Below, piece by piece: positions 46,901 to 58,821 of a stretch of 64,000 nucleotides of DNA; position 1 is the stretch's first letter, and every line of letters begins with the position of its first letter. The notes under the pieces are model-generated. The model worked only from the letters and a program-made list of their open reading frames with translations. It was not told where the DNA came from and did not search any database. Position numbers and translations under genes: made by a program. The stretch comes from Meandrina meandrites (Eukaryota > Cnidaria > Anthozoa > Scleractinia > Meandrinidae): the NCBI GenBank assembly GCA_963693305.1, contig OY855905.1, positions 27,903,437 to 27,967,436 on the forward strand. Direction: 5' to 3'.

Positions 46901-48262
46901 CGATTTCACAAGGGGCAGGCAGTAGGATGGAAGCGGTAATCACGCCCGTCCAGATCGTCCTACTCGGCTACATAGCTATAGAAACTAAACAAATTTAAAC
47001 ACTGCGCCCGAGTTTTCTTAGCAAACGTTCTGTTCAATCTTTAAAAACAACTGAAGTAAGGAAGTTTGAGGAGAGTTCGTTGATTTAATGCCAAGACCTT
47101 TTCCGGTAATGTGCTTATGGGTGCAGAAGACAGGTGTGAAGATTCCTTGATTAAATGTTCCAAGCAAGTGGATTTAAGAGCAAAAAAAAAACACTGAAAA
47201 AAAGTTAATTTTTTATTCTCGCTTCGATTTTGAAGCGTGTGCGGTCGCACAACTATCTTTCGGCACTAGAAATTATATATTCCGCCAAAAGAATTTTTAT
47301 AATTTAAACCACAACTATGCTGCTTATTACCTTTGATTTCACAAAATTTTAAGAAAGTCATGCAATTTCGCAATGGATCGCCGTGTGTGGCCATTAAGTT
47401 CTAATGGTCGTGTGCCAAGAGCCATTTTAAACTGTAACTGGAAGAGGAAAAAGAAACTACACTATAGCTCCGAACGCATGTAACACCTTTTCGCGCGTTT
47501 AAGCTATCGAGCTCTCCTCATAACTAAGACAAATTTTACGCGGGACTTTCGATCACCGCAAATGTTTCCGAACACACAAAAGCCAATCACTGTTGTTTTC
47601 TCGAGGGTGTTTCTGCTGCAATTATTAATCATTAGAGCGAGGAGCAAGAAAAAAGACCGGAACTCAGGGCCGCCATCATGCACATAAATTTTCCACTTTG
47701 GAATCTTGCGTTGCGTGCTCTCGCTTATCAGAATGTTTATAAGCTTGTCTTGCAAAAACAAACGCGGAACAGACTTGTTATAAACGCCGAACACTGCAAT
47801 CCTCAAGGATTTATTGGTCATTACACAATCAGCAGATAAAATCACACTTTGCTTTATTATTTCAACTAATGGTATTTTAAATTACAGTTTATAAATAAAG
47901 TTATTTACAGAGTAACATACCGTTCGGCAAAAAGACAGTGCCGCTGCATATAAACATGTTTATGTATCAAAATAACAAATTGTTTTTCAAAGTCACTCAA
48001 GACCGAAGTTTATATAAACCACTATGAGGTGATTTACCATAGAATCACTCGTGTTAGCGCTTTCTTGAATAAATCTTGATCAAGTTAGTCCCATAAAACG
48101 TAACCATTGTTCGGTCCAGAAATTAAATTATTCTGAAATGCTTCTGTTGATGGTACACAATGTTTCTATCTTCTGCCGTGGATCGAGCTGGGCAGCCCCA
48201 CGCGCCAAAAGTTTGTCGCCGTACACAAGGAAGTTTTTCTTACGCGTTCTCCACAAGTAAAT
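43911..48262. other. Gene-poor spacer
   Basis: I see no recognisable gene, RNA or clear transposon here. A C run lies at about 45001-45012. Several open frames of 60-110 codons (for example 46040-46354 and 47504-47845, minus strand) have no motif, no family resemblance and no clear splice context. Confidence 0.5.
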
Positions 48263-48577
48263 TTAACCAAAAAAGCTCACAAATGCTTGACAGATTTCTC
48301 TTCCACGCGGAGAAAACAAGTTCACAGTAGAGTCTCTCGGCAAAACATCGCGCCGTACTTGGCTAAGAAGGGGATCTTTGGATCCGTACGCACCGACGTA
48401 AGCCTTTTCGTAAAGCGTTTTACACGCCGCAGCCTCGGTTTCCAGTTTGGCGTACTCGTCCAAAAGACATCGGGTCAAAAAGCTTGAGCTTGATTTTCTT
48501 CTGCTGTCCGCTTTCTCGGGCATGATTTGCGCAGTTTTCTCGTGTTTGTCATGAAGCGACGAGTCTTGCTCACTCAT
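48263..48577 (-). CDS. Possible small protein, unrecognised
   Basis: A 104-codon frame starts with an ATG (MSEQDSSLHDKHEK) and has a mixed, charged composition more like a real soluble protein than the other short frames of this spacer. It is rich in Ser, Lys, Glu and Asp and has a possible helical stretch (LLDEYAKLETEAAACKTLYE). No domain is recognised, there is no signal peptide, and no flanking exon could be attached. A GTGAGC just before the stop could be a donor site. It may be an orphan gene, an exon of one, or chance. Confidence 0.3.
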   Translation of the reverse strand: MSEQDSSLHDKHEKTAQIMPEKADSRRKSSSSFLTRCLLDEYAKLETEAAACKTLYEKAYVGAYGSKDPLLSQVRRDVLPRDSTVNLFSPRGREICQAFVSFFG

Positions 48578-51500
48578 GCCAGTCTCAAAGTGCCTCTACA
48601 TTCGGGACTTGTACCTTTTTATGGACACTCAAAACAATGCCCACGTTAATTTGACTTGGAATTTCTCTCAGACAATCTGTCATGAGAATATCATTCACAA
48701 CACATCTGTTTCTAGTCAATCCAGACGGAGACGTGACTAGAATCGGGTGCTCCCACCCTTTTGTTGATCTAAACTTAGCATTACCTGCCGGAGGTCAGGT
48801 CTGGATCATGTAAATTCAGTTCTATTGTTGAGCGAGCGGATGCCACAGGAAACTCGTCACAATTCTATTTCTAGTTCAAAGCGTATTGCCTTCCAAAAGG
48901 GGTTTGAATCGCATTAGCCCTGAAAAGACACACAATGGACAATACTGGAAATATGGGATGTCCCTGATGAAACATAACAACGACTGTCAACAACACTGGG
49001 AATAAAAAGGCATTCAAACTTGACGGAGATCACGTTTTCGTTCCGGCCTCAAAAAGCGCAACAACGATTAGACCAAATACAGACAAATCAAGTATGTTTA
49101 TTTATTGTTAATCATGCGAACTACTTTTTCTCGTGCACGGCAAAATAGCTCCCAGCTTTTGGGCTCAATTAGCAAGGAATGAGGACAAACTTTGTTACGG
49201 TGGTTTGTTAAAATTAACGAAACCAAACGAAAAGTGCCAAAACAAAAATGAACTGCATACATTTCAAGTACGTGATAAATTAGTTTGTTTAAATGATTCA
49301 GCTGTGTAAAGATAATCAACCGACTGTGAAAATAAAAGCAGCACATGTCATGCAACATTGAGGAAGGACTTCACCAGAATAAATATAAAAATCTTTTGCT
49401 TTATATTTACACTTCCCAGAAAAAGTATTTATAGTGAACGTGAACTTTATAGAATTGTGTGGAAGGTTTAATTGATTGATAGCTATTCAATGATGCCATA
49501 TCAAACCGCAACAACTGAAACTGCAGCTGGTCACCACTGGTTAAGAGACCGACGTTTATATTTTTGATTCACCCTGAGGTGTTCCACCTATTTTTAATAT
49601 CTATGTTTTTCTTCCTCGTAAACGAAGGAAACAATGAGCGACTTTACAGAAGCAGATGTTAAAATCAGTTGCCACGTGACAGTTTTGCGCACAAATATCA
49701 CAACTTTAGCTGTTGCCAATGTTTTGATTTTTTTTAAAAAAACGCTGTTTAAGAGACAACACATTGAAATTTTACTGGTACGAAATCTTGGACCGACATT
49801 GAGTCTTTTTCTTTTGCAAACTGTTACATTGTAGCATTCGATTCCATGAGTTTACGTTTGAGTTTTGTTTGACACTGGTACGCATCCAGTACTCATCTGA
49901 AATGAAGATCAGTTGATTTATCATTTCCTTTAAAAACGTGTATCTATTTATATTTCAGTCTTGATTTAATTTAAAGGACATCTGATGGCAGAGGTCGAGT
50001 CTAGTTGGTAAGATTTTGCACGGCATTTTGTCGTAAAAGACGAAAAGTGTATCTATTCATATTTATTCATAGTATTCTATTCATATAGACTTTATATCGT
50101 TGAGTGTTCAGTACGTGATGCTTTCACCTTCTTTATCATAGCAGGTTTGTCTGCGTATCACACGGAACAAAGAACTTAAATAAACCTTTACTACAACCGC
50201 AAATCAACAAGCTTCCGGGAAAAAAAAGGGGAAGGAAAAAAGTACTGTCTATAACGCTTGGTATTCCCATCTTTGCGCCTACACTTAACTTCACTTTTCC
50301 GTCTTTGCTGGAGCTATTTTCCGCTTTTCCTAACAAAAATAGTTACCAAAATGTTTTCGATTTTCCATTGCTTATATTTATAAATTATGGTCATAAGGGC
50401 CGGTAAAAATAAAATCGTTCCACGAGTTCACTAATAAAACATGGCTGATTAATGGTATGACGTCATAAGGGAATTAAAAGGTAGCCACAGCGTGGGGATA
50501 AATGCGACGAAAAACAGTCGGCCACTGGTCTTCTAAAGAAAAACATTTTTAAAATTTTAAAAACCATATGGTTTTTCATTTATTTATATAATGGCTGATA
50601 TAGTTATTAATATGGCTCCACTGGGCGAAAAAGGCCAAATTGAGATAAAAATAGAAAGGTTACTTAGAACACCGAAAATGGAAAAAGTTCAAGAATAGAT
50701 AAAATATAAATAAAATAAAAAAAATTGTCTCTTCTCCGTTGAAAAGGCTCAGTACATGATAATAAATGTTTCCGTGCAAACCTGTTGTAACAAAAGATAC
50801 CGAAGATCAAGCTGGAAGATTAAGAAAAACGAAAGTTCTAAGTGAGTAAGCAAATCTATACTACTGTGCGAAATGATTAGCAATTTCTAATTTCTTTCTT
50901 TCTTTTAATTTTAACAGTTTTAATATCGCAGTAAGGATACCGGAGTTAAGAAAAAACTAATAAGTGATTCAGAGAAACAATTCCAAACCTTGCGTGCGAA
51001 GCCTGTTGTTTCGCCTGCTCGATTTCACGCAACATAGAAATTACACGCATTATAAAAATGGAAATTTAATTCTATTTATACATGATTTATAATAACAAGA
51101 ACTGACAAATGTGCAACGATGTGAAACGATTTAAATCTACGAATAAACACTGCAATTATATCAATACCCTAGATTTCCATTGATTTCTTGGCACGAAAAC
51201 AACATGCTCGAAGCACTCGGGATTGAAGGATTTTGTTGGTTGATTTTCGTCAAAAACCCGTAAGGGTTGAACGTGTGAATCCCTATGATTCGTGTTATAC
51301 AAAGTGTTTGCACCGGCACTCGTTTTAATTAAGTACCATATTTGGAAAATCACGTTCGTGCTAAATGGCGGAAACTAGTGTGATCGTGTTTTTGAACAAT
51401 TTTGGTCGAATAAAGTTAAGTTGGTTTTTAAACGTTTCAACCCCTTATGAGTTTCTGTTTTAGTGCAAAGAAATTAAAACGATTCCTATCAGGAAAATTG

Positions 51501-51648
51501 AATTTTGTACTCTTTTTCAACACTACAGGTACCGCCTCTGGAATGTAGCCGAAAAAATATCTTTCCCCTACTCGCTTTAGTAAGAGCTTCCAGTCCTCGA
51601 TAGAACAGTCTTTGAACTATAGTATAGTACTACTATAATCTGGCCTAA
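48578..51648. other. Gene-poor spacer
   Basis: AT-rich sequence with no recognisable gene. Open frames are short and lack motifs. Confidence 0.5.
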
Positions 51649-52652
51649 TTTGAGTCCGATCAGTTCGCGAATAGTTCTTTTAAACCTTGCTGGAATATCA
51701 AATTAGGCCTAAAAATTTGCCGATTTACCATGATATGTACCAGTAGCTGGGACAATTTATGCAATTTTCGCTAAAATTGGTCAAAATTACTGCCTATGCC
51801 GGTCCTAGAAAGCAGAACGTGCTCCACTACAAAACCTCCTCTGGACACAGGCAGCCCAAGCTCACGTTTCGAGCGGTTGGTAGGTATAAATTGGTGTTGC
51901 GTAACACTAGACCGTTGAGAATATTATAAGGCTTTGTATGGGATTTGGGTCGATTTTGGCCGTATTTATGCTTAAAATACAGTAAATATACAAAATAAAC
52001 TTACTTTTGCCATTTGCTGTGTCCTTTTGCCTGTTTTGCGTCTTGAAGTGGTGTTTTAGTCGATTTTTCTCTTCCCTGTTCCTTCCTTCCTAAGACGGAT
52101 CGATCGCCATGGCAGTGTTTCGCCTCGACTCCGTCTTAGGAAGGACACAGCAAATGGCAAAAGTAAGTTTATTTTGTATATTTACTGTATTTTAAGCATA
52201 AATACGGCCAAAATCGACCCAAATCCCATACAAAGCCTTATAATATTCTCAACGGTCTAGTGTTACGCAACACCAATTTATACCTACCAACCGCTCGAAA
52301 CGTGAGCTTGGGTTGCCTGTGCTCTGGGACACCCCAAAGAAACACTTCAGAAATGTCGACAGCAAAGCCGAAGACAACGTGAATGGGATACGTACTGAAT
52401 ATAAACATACTCGCGCGTATAAATTGATTTCCCAGTTCAAGTTGTCTTTGCCGTCGAGATTTCCGAAGTATTTCCTTGGAGGTTTTGTAGTGGAACACGT
52501 TGTGTTTTTCTAATTTTGACCAATTTCAGCAAAAATTGCATAAATTGTTCCAGCTACTGGTACATATCATGGTAAATCGGCAAATTTACGGCCTAATTTG
52601 ATATTCCAACAAGGTTTAAAAGAACAATTCGCGAACTGATCGGACTCAAAAA
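51649..52652. mobile_element. Asymmetric 1-kb fold-back element
   Basis: The left arm 51649-52026 is the inverse of 52141-52652 at high identity, from 'gagtccgatcagttcgcgaa' on the outside to 'gccatttgctgtgtcctt' on the inside. The right arm has about 190 bp (52320-52510) that the left lacks. The 114-bp centre has its own palindrome (tccttcctaagacgga against tccgtcttaggaagga). No coding gene is visible. The structure would form a very stable hairpin. Confidence 0.75.
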
Positions 52653-54036
52653 CCTGCATCATTAAATTCGAGCGTGCCTGTCTAAATGTATTCCGGACTG
52701 CTTCGTCTTTAGGCTCGATTACCAGCCCCTGTTTCGGAAATGAGCCCGTCTTCTTTGCAGGATAATTTACTTTTGGTGGCTGGCAATTGCTGTAAATAAA
52801 GCCCTTGAAAGGGTGACTGCGGTTTAACAGACCAAGCATTTTTAGGATAGACTGACAGAAAAGAGCAGCTGAATATTGCAAATGTAGACGGCACGTTTTT
52901 CGCTATTGTTCAACGCTGAAAGTCCAGAAAAAAAACCACCGAAGTAACCGAGTCTTAGATGTGTTCCATTCTGTAGACATTGACACAACTTTCGCTTGGC
53001 CAGCGCTACAGGGCAGTTTAATTGTATTTTTTTATGTATAAAGTTTATGTATGTAGTAAATTAAATTAAACGAGAAGGAACCATCGACTTTCTCGCCAAG
53101 TGCAATTTTTGTACAGTGTTTGTAGGGCTTACATTTGCATTCAACGGCTCATTTGCGACTGATGAAGGGGTTTTCCCGAAACGTCTTACTGTTTATTAAT
53201 ATAAGAACAATTAAGCACTTTTAGTAAACTCTGTTTACAAGAATAACATTTGCATTGGCCGTTTTTGGCATTATATTCAGCGAGTACAATACTTAATGTT
53301 TTTCTAAGTGAAATGTTATTGCATAAAGTGAAGGGCTCTAGCTGCAATCCTGATAGCTGCTTGAGCTCGGCACAAGAAAAAAACACGCTGAGCCCAATAT
53401 TCAAGTCAATCGACTACAAACTATCAAACAATTTCTAAGGCTGAAGTTAAAACATATCGTTATTTCTACTAAGTAAAAATAAGACACAGGACTGTAACCA
53501 TATGAAGACCATCGTACCGCAGTTCATTTGATAAGCGTTGCCATTAATCTACTTTAGAATAATTGGTACATGGCATGCACGTAACCACAAAGCTAAATAC
53601 TGAATAAATACTGAACCGGATTCACTAAAACAACTTTTTCATGAAACAGAATTCGTAAAAAATTGAACATTTCATCAGTTTTTCATGGTGTATTTATTTG
53701 TCTGCTTATGGTACAGTATATACAATCTTGTTCATTAACACGGTTTGAAAAAGTCACAAACATGTCTATTAGAAAATGTCTTTTACGTTTTCCCTGCAAT
53801 ATAAATATTTTTCCTTTATTATCTCTGTGTTTTGTCTCAAACTATCTCCACTGCTCCTTCTCGCGCAACTCACGCTATAGTTTTATATTATTTGTAGAAG
53901 AGTGTAAACTTGCCAATCGCTAAAAATAATCTTCCCAATTTTCACCGTGAAGATAAACCAATGGAAGCTTAAGATGTGGGTATGTTGCATGTGCTTAAAT
54001 CTACAACTGATTTCCATTTCTGTGCGTGTACCAAGT
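52653..54036. other. Spacer, no gene recognised
   Basis: Apart from the ribozyme-like motif, I see no gene or clear repeat structure. Open frames are short and AT-rich. Confidence 0.5.
53120..53195 (+). ncRNA. Hammerhead ribozyme-like core (degenerate)
   Basis: CTGATGA (53159-53165) is followed by a short hairpin AGGGG-TTTT-CCC and GAAAC (53178-53182) then GTC (53183-53185). This is the order of the conserved hammerhead core with a short stem II and a very short stem III, as in type I ribozymes of Penelope-like and retrozyme elements. Stem I pairs poorly as I read it, so it is probably a decayed copy or a chance match. Confidence 0.35.
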
Positions 54037-54353
54037 CCCTGGGCCATTATTTTCATGCACGTGAAATCGAACGGCAAAACCACAGGTGACCGAAGCGTAC
54101 TATAAAAGTTTGTATGGATTTGAAATTGAGTTGAAAATATCTCTTTTTTCCTTTGAAAAGCTATACAATAAAGCTTCAAACCTTACCTGGTGTCCTTGTT
54201 TGTCTTTCTTTTGCTAGGTAAGGCTTGAAGTTTTATTATCGCTTTTCAAAGGAAAAAAGATATATTTTCAACTTTATATTACGCTCAACTTTTAATCCAT
54301 ACAAAGTCTTATGGTACACTTTGGTCACCTGTGGCAAAACTTGTTCCCAGGGA
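54037..54353. mobile_element. Fold-back MITE with about 140-bp arms
   Basis: The left arm 54037-54190 is the inverse of 54214-54353. Paired segments include 'ttttttcctttgaaaagc' with 'gcttttcaaaggaaaaaa' and 'accacaggtgacc' with 'ggtcacctgtgg'. The loop is only about 24 bp. No coding sequence. Confidence 0.7.
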
Positions 54354-54488
54354 GAGAAATCGAGAACGAGGTGAAGCCTAAGTCCAGTTTTCGAGTTTTC
54401 TTGCCATCTAGCAATCTTCACAGACATGTAGATCATGTCTTTACAGAAACAGTGTCAGTAGCTTTTTGGCCATTTAGGAACCCCTCAC

Positions 54489-54512
54489 TCCCCCCCCCCC
54501 CCCCCCCCCCCC
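54489..54512. repeat. Long C run
   Basis: More than 20 consecutive cytosines, about 100 bp beyond the 3' end of RMND5. The length is uncertain for sequencing reasons. Confidence 0.7.
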
Positions 54513-54614
54513 ACCCTCAGAAAATGTAAATGTCTCCCAGAAACGTTCAACATGCAGCTTGGTTGATTACAAGTTAGAGTAATGTGTGAAAGACATATTC
54601 TCGTGTGGCATCCC

Positions 54615-57600
54615 TCAGTAAAAATTGATTTGTCGAGCATCGCTTGGAGTCATCTCCAGCGGACAATATGGGCACTTCACTCTGGTGAAAGAAAATAATT
54701 CAGTTTTAAAGAAGTGTGTGATGAAAACACTTTAGTGCTGTTGTTTTACCAGAATTTTCAAACTAGAATTTGAAATTTTGCTTTCCAAATTTGAATTTTG
54801 CAACATGTTCTGGCAAGGTGAATTATGTAGTGTTATAGTACTAAAAAAAACTAGTTAATTGGCCCTTCGTCAGAGCAAAATGATTACAAGTGACTCTCCA
54901 AATTCACTACGGCGGTTAACTGATTTACTTTTATATCAATTTGACTTCAAGTAATCAATTATTTTTCACCCGCTGACGCAGCACAAGAGTTTCTTTGGAA
55001 ACTAAGAAAAAAAAAATGCACTTAACTTGGGAAATTGGAGTACAAAAGTGACCCCTGATTATACACCGTGCTTGATTTCCCGCCCTGTGACATGCGTGTA
55101 CTTACTTGTTTCCATTTGTGAGTTTATTGAGAGCATCTCTTGAGATAACATGGCCACATGACAGTCTAACTGGCGGGTTAGCATCCGTGCACTGTTGTCG
55201 TAAGATGGGACATGCAAACAGTGAATGATAGCGATACTGTGGGCCAAGATCCACTTCAACCTGGAAAAATACAATAACGGTAAAATAAGTAACATTACCG
55301 GTACATGGTTGTAAAATTTTATGGATAGTAATTACGGCCAAAATCCAGATCCCCGGCGAAAGTTATAGAGGTTTGACTCATTTTGACTGGAAACGACTCC
55401 CGCTATTACGGAATTAAGGACACTTTCGTGGTAGTAGGTTGTATGTAGCATGTGACCCTTTACCAGTTAAAAACAGTTGGTGGAAAAGTTTGGAGAGGGA
55501 AATGAAGTAACACAGGTGTTGTTTGTTTACTTCAATTTTATGCTTGGCACAATCTGCTATTTTCCTTTTTTATGTATTCTCTTTCATATACATGTGCAGT
55601 TGAACCTCCCTTTTGGACGTGCCTCTATAATACAAACAACTCCCTACTATGGATAGTTTGCTTGATCCGAAAGAGACAAAAATTCATATAAACTCTACCT
55701 CTGTAAAATGGACACGCTTCCCTGTCCCTTTGATGTCAATATTGAAGATTATTTGTAGCCTAATCCCTTCTTCCACAAAAGAGCCAGGGGGAAAGCAGCA
55801 TGGTCCATCTGGCTTAGTAACAGACTTTGTTCTAAGAAAACAGACTTCACTTACTGGAAGTTCATCTTTTGATGTCCATACGCCTGTGACCTGTCGTTGC
55901 TGCATAACTTGTCTGATCTGAAGAAGTGACGGCAGAGCCACACAGCCAGCTGTGACACACACCTGCAGAGGACTCTCCAATGACAGACCTAACAATGCAC
56001 AGGCATCCCTAGCAAATATATCACAGATGTCGAGCCAGTGCACAGGGTCAAGCAATGATGCATATGGGGAGTTTTCAATCCCTGTGCGACTGTACAGGAG
56101 GCATGCCATTAGCTGTTGTACATCTGTAGCGAAAGTACAATGCAGAGTAAACAGCTTTGTTTAGTTCAACCTTGCGTGCATTAAATGCAAGTCAGTCTAT
56201 GAAACCATAAGCTATTGCAGCATGACCATCCAAATGACAAAAAGCTGTTGAACATTACTTGCTGTACAAGGTAGTTCTACAATGTTGCTTTTTAGTAGTA
56301 GATGAAACCAGGATGTAACCATCCAACTTTTTGTGTGTTCTGCTTAATATGCTGTACAGAGTTTTTTAAACTTTAATTTAAGTTTGTGGAAGAAACGCTT
56401 TTGAGTTGCACTCTCACGTTCCATAGAACTGTTTGCAAGTTTAATATTTTGCAACATGAATTTGAAAATTTTGAACTTGATACTCCAGTGTATGATGACA
56501 TAAAGTGACGGTAAGCCCTGACCTATGGACCATAGTTCAGAAACAGACTTTGCATCTCACCATTATAACAAAGCAAAACCTTGATAAATTAATTTTTTCT
56601 TTCAATGTAAAAGTTTTCATTGCCACAAGACAAGCTTCTCTTACCTTTAGTGTGGTCAGAAGCAAATCTTGCAAACTGTTTGGAATACTCGAGTGCTTCC
56701 TTGTGTCGTCCCTCTTTAAGAAGGTCAAGAAATTTTAATTTATGCAGTCTAAATTCCAAGGAGCTTCCTCTAACTTTGAGCTGCATGTGTCTGGACTGTG
56801 CCCATCTGAAACATCAACAGGAAAAGACATTAGCCCATCTGCATTACTAAAAGATTAAACTAGGAGTCAGCTGCCAAATGCATTTGTGACTTAACTACAT
56901 GTAATAACATTAAGTATGGCCAGGGAGTGAATGAAACATATTATTCCCACATACAGGGGCTGATATCTTTCTAGTGAACACCAACATATAGTTTTTTTTA
57001 AAAAAAATTCAGCAGTCGATATTTATCACAACTGATACATGTAGTTTTTAGTAAATACCAGTATTTATTTTTTCCAAGAGGGCACGGTAACAAATCCTGC
57101 AATCTGATTGGTTCTTAGCACGAAATATTCTCCTATATCTGCCCACGTGCAACGGTAACGCTTTCGTCAGTTTGATTTGGCAACAAGACAAACGAGCCCT
57201 CGAAAGTTTTGCTCTCCAAAATCGAGGTAGTTGCTCAGCAACCGTTGTAAATATGAAAGGAAAAGTAAGCAGTGGAATTAAAGGCCTTGAAGTTCTCCAA
57301 AAGGCGAGTATTCATTCTCTTTATCGACAAAATCAAATTGTACAAGTTTTATGGCGGTAGTTTATCGATCGTTGTTTGTGCATTCGCACTGATTTTCACG
57401 CCATTGCGCTTACCTGCAAATTGCCGGCTTACATACCCGATTGATTCTTTCAAAAGCTAAATTAGTAACGGAATTAAAGGCCTTGAAGTTCTCCAATAGG
57501 CAGGTATTCTTTGTATTTATTGACAAAATCAAGTTACAGTTTTATAGCCGTAGTTTGTCGATCGTTGTTTGTGCATTCGCACTGATTTTCACGCTGTAAT

Positions 57601-58790
57601 CCGGTTCACTGCAAGTCGCTGGTTTACAGACTCGATTTATCCTTTCAAACGCTTGGCCCTTTCTGCTACTTTTCCCCAAAACCGAATACTGCTTATAACC
57701 ATTCAAGAAAATGAGATGTTTTGATAAAAACAGTCAAATTAATTATCGCAAAATTGTGCCATGTGCAGGCGACCAAACTACACACTCAGTTCAGCTTCAT
57801 TCAATTTCACTTACGTGACTCGAGATATTTTTATGCTCTCTTTTGCTGCTACATTGTGCTTCTTTTTTATTATTAAAGTTACTTTTCTCTTTTTTTTCCG
57901 ATGACCTTTTCCGTGAGTACTGTTTACTTTAGCAAATTTATTTTTGTTTGGCGGTAAACAATCGTTCTTCACTCTTGCCGTAGCTTAGCGATCGATTCAA
58001 CATTGGATGCACGCGTATAATACAATTACATTTTGCAAGACAATCTTCTAAGTTTTTTGTTAGCCAAGTAAGAAAAAGATAAATAAGTTATTTACTGGCT
58101 TTGGGTCGGTCCGTATCGTGAAAAACTGTGACTTCGGCCTTGAAAGACCTCGGTCACAGTTTTTCACGATACGGACCTCCCAGCTGGCAAATAACATATA
58201 TATATCCAACATGAGAGTGAGCATTACATCACAATAAATTCCAAACACAGAGAAGAGAGTAAAATATGAGGCACAGTGGGTTAAGAGATGTTTGGAAATC
58301 TGTTCAAAAACTCACTAATAATTCATAAAGAAAATACAAAAAAAATAAATGTTTAATGAGTGTCTTTATATTTGATAAAGACACGGTTAAACGTTACGTC
58401 AAATTTTCTAGGCCAAAATAACCCTAAATCTAAACATTAGTGCAAGAATGAGTTGATCTACATCAGAAGATTTTGAAGCCGTTCAATAAATTCGCATTTC
58501 ATGTTTTATCAAGTCTAAAACACTTGGCTGCTCATTTATTAAACGTTACATGAAATACTCTCTCAAGTGTTTGATATATCTCCTTAACTGAAACTAAAAC
58601 TAAGGAGAAAACAGAGCAATAAAAGACAGTGTAAAAAATCTATGCAAATTTAGACCGCATATCCAAACCCATGTCACGGTTATGATTTCCTTTGTTTTAA
58701 CATGATGTATATTACTTTATCAATAATGAGTCTGAGAAATACTGATCAAATAAGGTAAAGGTGTTTCAAGTAATAAATCAAACACAAGAG

Positions 58791-58821
<31 letters not shown>

